From Edaphochlamys debaryana (taxonomy: Eukaryota; Chlorophyta; Chlorophyceae; Chlamydomonadales): a stretch of 64,000 nt of DNA. A program made the translations under genes and the position numbers. Below, piece after piece: positions 25,501 to 35,716 of this stretch. The stretch is from positions 496,001-560,000 of the forward strand of contig JAEHOE010000079.1 in assembly GCA_016858145.1 (NCBI GenBank), written 5' to 3'. The stretch's first letter is position 1. Every line of letters starts with the position of its first letter. Below the pieces are notes generated by a model. It saw nothing but the letters and a program-made list of their open reading frames with translations. It searched no databases and was not told where the DNA came from.

Positions 25501-25814
25501 CGCCGAGGAACTCCGTCTTGTACTCCTTGCCGTCCGTGGGTTGGCAGAACGGCAAGTTGTAGTACTGATACGTCTCCCTGCGTCCAGGCGAAGACAGCGC
25601 CTGCTTGGCGCCCTGCCGGAGATGTGCAACCCCCTTGTCCCCCGCTGCAGCCTACGCACGTCGGGTTCTGGAATGGCCCGACTTTGTTCGCGTAGAGCAT
25701 GATTTTATCTGCCTGCTTGTATTTGTGATCGCCGAGCAGAGTCCGTTCCGCAGTTGCGCTGCTCGAAAGCAGCGCCGCGCCGAGCGCCAGCGCCGCAAGC
25801 AGCGCCCGCGCCAT
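22549..25814 (-). CDS. Transmembrane 9 superfamily protein (nonaspanin), copy A
   Basis: Exons (descending): 25814-25660, 25577-25352, 25249-24953, 24657-24309, 23948-23681, 23487-23236, 22894-22682, 22567-22549; 592 aa, the usual length of plant TMN/EMP70 proteins. It has a signal peptide ([19 protein letters not shown]), then a luminal domain with [17 protein letters not shown] and [10 protein letters not shown], then nine membrane segments starting at IHWFSIINS. Family landmarks include [41 protein letters not shown] and [19 protein letters not shown]. The last 19-nt exon gives AIKCE, a KXE-type COPI-binding tail that keeps nonaspanins in the Golgi. The role is inferred as Golgi/endosome trafficking. 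Copy B (30838-33951) shares every intron position. Confidence 0.94.
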
Positions 25815-26192
25815 GTTGACGGGGCTGCCCTAAGTCAACCTACAAAGCTAAGGGACGCGCTCAGGCGCAGGGTGTACTCGTCCTGTTGCAATCGATGATC
25901 GGAACACTTCGGCCACGGCAAGCTGTGTGCTACTACGTGGTGTGGCAAAGACAGTAACGATCACACACGGAGCGGCAAATAGACAGTCTTGTTGAAGCGT
26001 AGTCGAGCCGTGTGCTTCCAAATTCTGCGGGCAGCCCCATGCCGATCGTGCGCTCGGCGCCCTCGCCAAGCTCCCCAAGGCCCCTCGTTCCACCACCTCC
26101 ATTGCTTTAGGCGGACGCTGGTACACAATTTGCCTGCTCGGTTAGGCTCAGATCAGGGAAGCGCGCCAACGCGCGCCGCCTTCACCGAGAAA
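25815..26192. promoter_or_regulatory. Divergent promoter region, TM9SF A / eIF3h
   Basis: 378 bp between opposite start codons. No TATA-like element stands out. Confidence 0.45.
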
Positions 26193-28354
26193 ATGGCCTC
26201 CGTTGCTGAAGTACTGGCTGCGCCCCCCAAGCACAAGGAGCTCGTTAAGAATGTGCAGCTTGAGGGGCAGGTGCTGCTGAAGATTATGCAGCACTGCAAT
26301 GAGGCGCTGCCCCAGGTCGTGACGGGCCAGCTGCTGGGCCTGGACGTGGGCCAGCAACTGGAGGTGACCGACTGCTTCCCTTTCCCGGTGAGTTGGTGTG
26401 TGAGTGCGGGGCGCTCGGTCGCCCGCGCGGAGCAATCTGGCGGCCCCTCGCCCGACGGCTCAAGCACCTTGCTAAAGCAACAGTGCTGGTTGTGCTGATA
26501 CGAGATCTGGAACGTTTTGCTCCCAGGCTGTCGTGCCGGAGGAGGAGGGCGACGGGGAGGACAACTACCAGCTGCAGATGATGCACCGCCTTCGGGACGT
26601 GAACGTGGATAACAACACTGTGGGCTGGTGAGCTATGCCGGAGCGGTTGGACGGGAGCGCTATGGGGGGGGAGCGGGGTGGCGCTATGAGGAAATTACGG
26701 CAGGCGTGTTTGACGTGGGTGGGGGAACGGGGTGGGGACCTGCAGGTTGTGTCGGTTCAGCGCGGCACCTTGAGTTAACCTCGAAGGAGTCAACCTTGAA
26801 GGAGAACGGAATATTGGGAAGGTGTTGGCATGCCGGGGCGAGGTTCGGTGAACTGGTCGACCCGCGCTGAGCGGCCTCGCTGCCGGGACCCATGATTCGG
26901 CCCGCAGGTACCAGTCTGCCAACTTCGGCAGCTTCCAGACCGTGGAGCTCATAGACACGTTCATGAACTACCACGAGAACATCAAGAAGTGCGTCTGCAT
27001 CATCTACGACCCGCAGGTGCGGCCCAGCGGCTTGGAGGCCAGCGGCTTGGAGCTCCTGCCTGCACCCACGGGGGTTCCTGCAATGGCTCCCTGCTGCGCC
27101 TTCGTGCAGCGTGCCCCGTCCCGGATTCCTGATCCCAACGATGCCTCCACGGCCCTCGCCTCTTACCGAACGCCCTATCTGCACTGCCCCCTGCGCTACG
27201 TGTCCGCTCACAGCGCTCCGCGCGCGGTACCATTGCGCTCAAGGCTATCCGCCTCAAGGAATCGTTCGTGGACCTGCACAAGGAGGGCAAGATGACGCTC
27301 AAGGGCTTCCGCGAGGCGAACCTGTCCTGGCGGGACATCTTCGTGGAGCTGCCCATCAAGCTGCGCAACTCCAACCTCGTGCAGGTGCGCCGTCAGGCCA
27401 ACACCTGGGCCCGCCCGCCCGCCCGCCCCCTGGGTTGCTCTTGGCCACCCATGACTACCTGCATGCCCTCCGACGAGTTTGCTGACGCTTCGTTTGTTGT
27501 ATTGCCACAGGCGCTGGTGGCTAGTCTGGCGCCCGCCCCGACTGCCACGCAAGCGGACGTGGAGCGGCTCAACCTGAGCACTGCGCCCTTCCTGGAGCGC
27601 AACATCCAGAGCCTGGTGGAGTGCGTGGACGACATCGTGCAGGAGCAGCAGAAGGTGGGGAGCAGGGCGGACCAGCGGGGGCCAGCGGGGCGGCGGCCGC
27701 TGTCGCTGGGCTTTTGATGGGGGCTGGACGCCTGGCGGAGGGGCAGCAACGAGGGCCGGCAGCCTGCGCGGGTACTAGAAGTGCTAACGCGTGGCTAGGA
27801 GCCGCACAACGTCGATGAGCTTAGAGGGGCCGTACTCGGTCTGAAGGATGTGCTCGGACGGAAGTACGGATGAGGCGCCATGGGACACGCTTGAAAGAGC
27901 TTCGGGGCACGCTACAGGAAGACGAGATTGCTTGGGGCCGCGGGCACACCCACACCTCGAGCATTCAGATACGCTCCTGGACCCCCCACCTTTGGAGCCG
28001 ACGCCCCAGCGACTACTCAGTCCCTCGCATGCCAACCTTGCCCTAACCCGCCTCCCCCTCCGCCTCTTCCGCCAGGTGACCATGTACCACAAGAACGTGG
28101 CCCGCCAGCAGCAGCTCTTCTCGGCCTGGCTGGCCAAGCGGCGGCAGGAGAACGCGCAGCGCGCGCAGGACGGGCAGGAGCCGCTGCCGGAGGAGGACCC
28201 GGCGCAGTTCCGGCCCATTGCCGAGCCCTCGATGCTCGACAACTACCTGGTGACCAACCAGATCTCCACCTACTGCGACCAGATCAACCTGGCCGCCTCG
28301 GAGGCCATCCAGAAGCTGTTCCTCATGGAGGGCATGCAGAAGGCCGGTCTGTAA
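26193..28354 (+). CDS. EIF3H: Translation initiation factor eIF3 subunit h
   Basis: Exons: 26193-26387, 26527-26627, 26908-27016, 27214-27384, 27511-27654, 28076-28354; 332 aa, close to plant eIF3h. The N-terminal half is an MPN domain (VQLEGQVLLKIMQHCNEALP, TGQLLGLDVG, TVGWYQSANFGSF). The JAMM metal-binding His residues are replaced (GWYQSANFG where an active protease has GWYHSH), as expected for this non-catalytic subunit. The C-terminal half carries the family motifs YHKNVARQQQLFSAWLAKRR, LPEEDP and LDNYLVTNQISTYCDQIN. It is part of the eIF3 complex on the 40S subunit; in plants eIF3h aids reinitiation after upstream ORFs. Exon 4 starts at CAG|CGCTCC, the only acceptor keeping the frame into ALKAIRLKESF. 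Confidence 0.95.
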
Positions 28355-30837
28355 GGGACCGGGAAGCGCAGCAGCAGGCGACAAGGCGGAGAGGCGGAGC
28401 AGGGCGTGGGGGCTGACATGGCGACCGCCCTCGCCAGGAGGCGGAGGGCGCGCAGCGGGCGGGGCTGGATGCAGGCCGAGCCGGCACCGGCGCGAGGCCC
28501 GGCGTGCAGGCATGGCTCGCAGGGACCTTGCCGCGCCGCGGCAGCGGCAGCGTCGGGAGGAGGAATGCGGAGCAGCAGGCGGCTTGCTGGCACCGGAAGC
28601 CGCCAGAGCTAAGGGTTACAGCGGCGGGGTTGCTGGCGGCATTGAGAGCCTCTGGCCCGGTGCGCCGGAGCTCCTGTTCAGGGTGGACGGAGGTCTGCGG
28701 AGACTGGCGGGCCGCAGCTCCCAGTTGCTCGGCACCCGACGCAAGGGCTCGGCTCTGTTGTGCGGCCAGGCGGCAGCAGTGTTCGGCGGAAGCGAGGAAG
28801 GGGTCGAGGAGGCGTGAGCCGGAAAGCTCGCGGCTGTTTCAACTCTTCCGAGCGCCGTGGCAGGGAGGCGCAACGGTCGGCGGCGCTCACGCCGCCGGGC
28901 GCCATGTGTTGCACTGGGGCTAGTAGGAGGAGTGTGGGTTCGGGTTGGACGTCCGCTGGCCAGCAGGCACTCCTGCTTGCAGCCAGCCCCGTTCCTTTGA
29001 GGCAGAATGTCTCGAGGAAGGGGTTGTGCAATTGCTGTCTTGCAAAGGGAGCAGGGCAGAGGCAGGCCCGGACTGAGGGGGAGGAAATGTCACGGGCATG
29101 CGGGCATGCGACCGTGACGAGGGCTTAGCGGGTAGAGGTCTAACACAGAGAGTCGTGGTGTCGTAGATAGGAGCGAAGCGGGGACATAGTGACGATTGGG
29201 GCAGCGGTCTTTGTAGGCTAGGGCAACTATGCTTGGGATCTGCGCGCGCCAAGGCGGCGGCAGTACCGGGTGGACGGCACTCCGAGAGTCGGACGGGCGC
29301 CAGGTTTGCGCACAGGGAGGTGTTTCGCAGGAGGGGGCTGGCGGGCATAGCCCCCGCAGGAGGGGGCTGCGTGTGTGTGCCGGGCGACTGCAGGTGTGAA
29401 CGCAACTGCGTGTCAAGCATTGGATTCAAGTGCTGAGTTCCGTCCCAATCGTGCTGTGCGAGGCTACCCAAGTTTCTCGGAACGCCCAGCTCAGGGCAAC
29501 TGAGGCAGAACAGGAGAGGAGCTTTATGCAGTTGCTCCCGTTGCTGCGCAGCTGTGACCACGGCTCAAGCCACGTCACCTTCCAGGGCAAGGGCAAGGCT
29601 AGACGCCGGAAGCAGCAGCACTTGTGCCTTAACCATGTTGATAAGCTTACGCTCAGGCAACGGAGCCAAGGCCCTCGAATCCGCCGCAGGCAGGTGTACG
29701 GTAGGCCAGCTGCTGATTCGCACGCTCAGCCTTCCCGCCTTTTCTCGCTGCCATCCCTCACCTCACCACCACTCCCCTGGCGTCCGGGACCTTGACACAC
29801 CCACACGGACAAAGCGTAAGGACCTTCTGCACCTGCATTCAGCTCCAGGGCGGGTTGGGAGGGAATTGCCCTTCGCCCTACGGCCCTAGCTTCTTAAGCC
29901 TGCCCCACCGTCTGGAGGCCATCATTAGGAACTTTCCATAATGGCACAGCGCAAGCACCAACGACATGACGACATGCGTAATAACTTCGACAGCATGACA
30001 ACCCAGACAAAACAGCTGAGGGCCGGTCTTGGCTGCCATAGGCACGCACAAGACCGCAGATGGCCAGGCAGCAACACACCGCGTGTCCGCGTCACACTTG
30101 CTTCACCTACCATCACGCAAGCCCCCGTCCTATAGGTCCCAGCATCAGCCCTCCATGCGTGCCACAGCCAACGACCGCTTGCCCGCCCCTGCTCTGCCGT
30201 GAACTGCACAGGGTAAAACAGGGTATAACAGGGTATGACCTCTGTATTAACGGTACATGGATAACGGACATCAAGCTTGTTGCTTCGTTTGTCCTCGGTC
30301 GTCCCAGCTGTTCGCAGGTCGGGGCTGTGCGCTTACCGTGACCGCACCTCCTCGCGAGCTGCAGTAGTATCTTCCGCACGTGCCCCGCCCCGGCGCCCCG
30401 CCAGCGCCCCGCCCCGCCCTCGCATCCCTCAATCCTGAGGCGGGCCCTTCAGCCCTTGCAGCCGCTCTTGCCACCTCTACCTCGGCACTCCTTACGGTAA
30501 TGCTTGCCCCTCCTCCGCCTGCTTGCCGAGTAGGGGCTCCTTCAGGGGCTCCTTGCAGAGGAGGTCATCACGGTCCTTGCTGCCCCTGCTCGGGACAAAG
30601 GTGCACAAAACTTGCTTAACTGAGCAGGTGAAGCAGCACAGGAGCACCCAGGCACACGCCAAGCGCCAAGGCCGAGGGCGACGCCTGCTGCGGTTCCATC
30701 TTCTTTTGCCATGTTGCTGGGCAAGTCTAGGACAATTTGTGCGGACCCATGCGGAAGGCAAGCTTGTGCACCCATGCCCACGTTCCAACCCACCCATGCG
30801 AAGTCGCCTGCCTGCTTCCTGCTGCCCCTCGGCGCAC
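28355..30837. other. Spacer between eIF3h and TM9SF copy B
   Basis: 2.5 kb with no conserved protein. It should contain the eIF3h 3' UTR and the missing 3' end of TM9SF B. A 15-nt direct repeat (cgcaggagggggctg, 29326-29340 and 29355-29369) flanks an inverted agccccc. Three copies of an acagggta-type word occur at 30209-30236. The only minus-strand TGTAA candidate I see is at about 28614, far from copy B. Confidence 0.45.
29326..29369. repeat. 15-nt direct repeat, period 29
   Basis: cgcaggagggggctg occurs twice, separated by 14 nt that contain the complementary agcccc, so the left copy and spacer could also fold as a hairpin. Confidence 0.7.
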
Positions 30838-33800
30838 CTGTACATGCGCCGTACAAATATGTGCGTAGCGAAGGACCCGACGGAGCCGAGCATGAGGAAG
30901 AAGGCGTAGCAGACCACGGCGTTGTAGCCGAAGAAGAACGAGGTCTGCATGAAGCCGTTCATGTCCGAGCGAGCAAAGAAATAGAAAAAACAGTAGCCGT
31001 ACAGGAACACGCCGGCAGAGCCGCCGCAAAGGAAGGAGCGCCACCACCACCTGGGGGCACATGGGAAGCCATAGTCAGGGGTATAGTCAGGGGTAGCGCT
31101 TAGGGTGCCCTCGTCCCACCCCTGTCAGACATAGCGAGGGAAGAGGAGGGTTCTGATGAGCTGCACCGGACGTCCCGCATCGCTCGTGCCCTGCCCCCTG
31201 CAACACGGTACGGCACCGCAACCCGGTTTGCCCGGCCGTGACCCGCGACCCGCCCCCCTGTACCAAGAGCCCGTACTGAGCCAATTGACCCCCTGCCCCC
31301 CGCTGTTCGCCGTGCAGCCGTGCAGGCGTGCCTGCATCTGTCCTCGCAACAAGCATCTGGATCTGGATCAAGGCTTAGCCCAGTCGGCTGCGGCCAGCCA
31401 CGCGTGGATCTGCCCTTGCCCGCACCTATGATCCTCAACCATCATTTGGGAATGGGTGAGAGCGATGGTGACGAAGGCGGCGGTGATGACGGCGGTAGCC
31501 ACGATGAAGGCGAGAACCGAGTAGATCGTGTAGACCTTGTGGCCCCAGATCGAGGCAAAGACGTAGTAGAGCTCAATGTAGATGGTCCAGAAGGGAAGCA
31601 CGCCAGCCAGGATCATTTGGGGCAGAGCGGTGCGGTACCACGGCAGCGGGGGGACCGGGCGCGGGGTCTCCGTGGTCCTGCGTTGGGCCGGTGGGTTTTA
31701 GGCGCCTGGTCAGCGAGGAGTGACGCGTGTGGTGAGGCACTAACAGATGCGAGGGCTGGTGTTGATACGCGTCCTTGCCGTTGCGTACTGGTAAAGGGGG
31801 CATGACAACATCAACGCTGTCCCCAGAGGGACTCGGCATCAGGGCCCGCCAGGAACCCTGGACGCTCCGTGCGCCTCTTCCCAGCCGCATTCGCCTCTTC
31901 CCAGCTGCCTCCTGGCCTTGCAGCGCTAGGCGCGCTGCCCTCCGCACCTGCAAGGCGCTTCGAGCTCCGCTTGCGTACGCTTGGCAGCGAAGGCGCCGAG
32001 CACGGTCAGGGGCACAGCGACCAGGGCCCAGATGAGGGAAAGGACGCCGATGGTGCCAAGCGGGAGGGAAGCCGTCGAGCCGTAGGAAGCGGCGACGGCA
32101 TCCGTAAAGACGAACACCACGAGCAGGGGGCCAGTGGACAGGCAGGTGCACAGCACCACGTTGGACACCCAGTTGGTGCCACCGAACAGCTTGTAGTGCC
32201 GGCCGCTCACATAGCCTGCGCAGGGAGGGGGGCATGCGAGTCACACCCGGCTTCGGCATTCCTGATCAAAGCCAGTGCTCCCTCGGGTAGCGCACACCTG
32301 CCTAGGCTCAGCAGCCCAGGCCCCACCCGTGCCCTGTCGTACCGGCATTCCCTCTTGCCCACTCCCCCTTGGCCATCGTGGGACACCACCCAGCACTGAC
32401 CGGCAATACCAGCGGAGAGTGCATAGAGCACCACACAGGCCGTCAGCAGACCCCCGCGGTCGTACGGGTGAAAGATGCCCGCCGATCCCAGGGCGAGGGC
32501 GCACGTGACCATGGCTAGGACCTGAGCGCCCACACCCATGATGGCCGAAAAGAGGTTGTACTGGGGCGGGGAGCGGAACACGTCGCCGTGCAGGTACTTC
32601 CAGCCGGCCTCCGCCGGCTTGTTGCACAGCTCATCGTCCCTCGAGTATCTCTTGCACTCGTTCTTCAGGACGCGTGTCAGGATAGTTGAGAAGTAACTCG
32701 CCAGCATCACCACAATGACACCCGCTTGCATGAGGCCAAACCAATGGATCTGGGGACCCGTGGCCGTGGGGGACAGTCATGTTGATCAGGGTGCACGGGC
32801 GTGGCGATGCGGCAGCAGGACCCGATCCACAGCCAGCTCTGCCCAACATAGCCTCAACTCAAGGCACGGTCGGTCCTCCCAGTCGGACCTGCACGGCCCG
32901 ACCCGGTCTCATGTCCTGCATCCCTGCCAGAAGCCTGCCCGGACCCCGTACCAGCCCTGACCGGCCCCAAGTCCTGCCCGGATGTACAGCAGCCTCTTCA
33001 GTGCCCTGCGCTGCGCACCTCGAGGTGTTGCGGTAGGAACGAGTAGCGGGTATAGCGATCCATGCGCCGGCTGAACGGGACGGACGTTTCCCGCCACCGT
33101 ACCGTGAAGGAAAACTGCACGTCCATCTGGTCCGCCGTGGTAACATTCACCACGCGTAGTGGGTCAGGAGAAACGTTAATATCGATTATACTGTCGTTGT
33201 TATAGGAGACGTCGAAGTCCCAGTGGCTGAAGATGTAAAACTTGATTGTGCCGGTCTGCCACTCCTTCTCCACCTTGCCGATAAAGCCCCACACCGGCAG
33301 GTCATCGTAAAACATCTGCACGGTAGGGGTTGCATGCGCATGAGGGGGGCCGCTCGGGCACGCACGGGCGGGGCCGGGGCTATTATAGACAACGGGGCGT
33401 AGTGCCGCCGGGCCGGGGCCGGGCCGGGCCGGGGCAGGGCAGGGCAAAGGAGCCTGCACGGGCTGGAGGGGCTGAGACCGAGGTATCGGGCAAGCGTGTC
33501 GCGGGCACCTGGAAGTAGTAGTCCTGCTTGACGACATCACGGAACTTCATCAGGTCTGCCGAGCTCAACGTCTTGTTGCACAGCACCGCGTCCTTCACGT
33601 CGGTGCGGAACTTGAGCTCGAATGGCGTGGTCACCAGCCGGTCGCCCTCAAGCACCTCGCCCAGGGACGCCTTCTTGTACAGCTTACCGCCCGTGGGCTG
33701 GCAATATGGCAGCTGGTAAAACTCATAGACCTCCCTGCATCCAGGCAGACGTCCGTTCGACAGGGCCCAACCGCGATAGCACAAAGCATGCGACGGCCGC

Positions 33801-33951
33801 GTACGCACGTTGGGTTCAAGAACGGGCCGATCTTGTTGGCATAGAGCATAACGCTGTCTCCTTGCTTGTAGCTGCGATTCCTCTCCGCGTCGGTGACGCT
33901 GGCCGCGCCGAGCGCCAGCAGCAGCAACGCCAGAGCCATTGTAACGCCCAT
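30838..33951 (-). CDS. Transmembrane 9 superfamily protein, copy B (3' end not resolved)
   Basis: Exons (descending): 33951-33809, 33734-33509, 33315-33019, 32749-32401, 32215-31948, 31677-31426, 31050-30838. Internal exon lengths (226, 297, 349, 268, 252, 213 nt) and phases match copy A exactly, so the two genes are duplicates. A signal peptide (MALALLLLALGAASV), the luminal [17 protein letters not shown] and nine membrane segments are present. Copy B is more diverged in exons 1-6 (RTQAELEAPC where A has [11 protein letters not shown]). Exon 7 ends MYR with a good donor (AG|GTGCGC), but I could not find the short last exon with a KXD/E tail in the next 2.2 kb. Reading through gives an unrelated open frame to 30492. 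It may be functional with a distant last exon, or decaying. The ATG at 33939 is an alternative start. Confidence 0.82.
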
Positions 33952-35716
33952 CTGAATGCTTAGGCTCGCAGCATAGCAGCGCTGGGCCACGGCCCTCAAG
34001 GTTTGTGGTGTGCAATCTTGAGCTGCGGCGTGCCCTGTGTGTTGTTATTGGCCAAGAAGCTATACGTGAAATTGCATCTGCCAGGCAATGCAGGTCAGCT
34101 GCGAGTCGCGATGTCTGGGCCCGCGCCTGCCCGTACTGGGCCTCTGCCGGACACAGGAATGTGTTAGGGAAGTGAGGGGAAGTGGGGAGCGCGGGACACC
34201 GCCTCTCGACACCGCTATGCCTGGCCATGCCGTTGCACTCAGCTTCTTCGTGCTTTCCTGCCAACTTAGCCGATGCGACTGGGGCGGTGAGCCGCATCTA
34301 GACACTCAGCACCTGGCGGCCCCCTCAGAGCTTTGCCTCCCGGCCAAGCACAGGGGAGCAGTGTGCTGCAGTGTGTGAGCTCCGCCCTTTCTGCCCACTG
34401 CAGCCGCCAGTCCTAATGATGAGAAGGGGTGCACCAGGTGAACGCTCGGGCCCTTGGCATGGCCATCGTGCGGGGGCCAGTTCGCCAGAGAGAGCCACGA
34501 GCGCCATGCACACAGCAATACCCAGGACTGTCCTGGGGCCCTGTCATCTGCTCCATGTCTTATCTCTTATGCGCGCCGGACCCTGCTGGACAATGTGTAC
34601 AGACCCATGACTGTCTGCGGCCCTGGCGGCTCAGAGCCTCAGACATAGGCGCCGGACGCCACAGGATCCCCCACGGCTCTACCGCTCCGTCCCCCTGCCC
34701 ATCCCCCTTGCTGCTTATGGGGCCTCAAGCCGATTACACAGGGGACACAGACACGAGTGGCCAGACCTCCAAGACTTACAAACTGGCTCTCCGATTACAC
34801 CTCAGAACACCACCACACCCACCAGCTCCAAAAGACACGCTGCCCCCTCCAATCGTCAGAGCTCCTCCCCTCCAGCTCCAAGCCTGCAACCCCACACTGC
34901 CCCCTCAACGACGCCTCCAGGATCTTGCGCGCGTCCTCCACCAGCTTCGTCAGCTTACCCTTCGTTCGACACCAGCAGTCCGGTGCGCTTGCCGGTGAGA
35001 CCGGTCCGTATCACCAGCTGGCGCTTCACAACCCTCGGCAGTCTGCGCTCGCTGGGCCTGGCTAGCTTTGGCTCGCTCCCGTGGCACCTCGTGGCGGCTG
35101 CCGTGCCTGGGCTGGCGCCAGGCCCTTTCTTCCTGCCTCCGGTTTGGCTTGACGCTGCGGGCGGTCGGATTCCCGACGCTGGGGGCGCACCGCAAGAGGG
35201 CCCGAGGCCCCAGCGATCCTGACATTGAGAGCAAGGGCCCGTGCTGCAAGATTAAGGTTCCGTCATGCTGTGAGGAGAACTGTGGAAGGGAGCAGGTCTG
35301 AGGTGGGAGATTCGGATGTTCGGGGGCAGAGAGTTGTTGGCAGAGAGTTGTGAGCCCTCTCCCGCTGTGCCGACCGCGCAGAGCGCGAGCAGCACTGCTG
35401 CCCATGGTCTCACTTGCGGGTCACTGGGCGCCTGGGGGCTACCGTATGCGCTGTGCATCACAGCACACCCACCTAGGGCAGCCGCCACCTAGGGCATAAG
35501 GGCACCCTCGGCAGCTGCAAATCCATGAGCGCATTCCGTGCCTCCTCCTGGGAACTGCGCTGCCCCTCGCCTCTCTCATACACCCTTCGCCTCAGGCCCG
35601 GCACAAAGCTTGGGGCCAGCTCATGCGGCGCGTGACCATGCCGTACATCTGTGCCGTACACGCCACAGCCCAGGGGTGCATCCACGGAACATATCACCCT
35701 CGCAGCGCAACGGTGG
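33952..35716. other. TM9SF B upstream region and MAT1 3' UTR
   Basis: 1.8 kb without conserved coding sequence. Three minus-strand TGTAA words (ttaca at 34734, 34776 and 34795) probably end MAT1, giving a 3' UTR of about 0.9-1 kb. The part near 33.95-34.3 kb would hold the TM9SF B promoter. Confidence 0.45.
34734..34799 (-). terminator. Cluster of three TGTAA poly(A) signals, MAT1
   Basis: ttaca on the plus strand at 34734-34738, 34776-34780 and 34795-34799. The cluster suggests alternative cleavage sites within about 60 nt. Confidence 0.5.

Noticed and set aside
30209..30240. Homing-endonuclease-like site (aacagggta repeats resemble the I-SceI site)
   Set aside because: Only part of the 18-bp site matches and no endonuclease gene is nearby.
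30492..30837. Read-through C-terminus of TM9SF copy B
   Set aside because: It would place about 115 unrelated residues after the last membrane segment, and a good GT donor precedes it.
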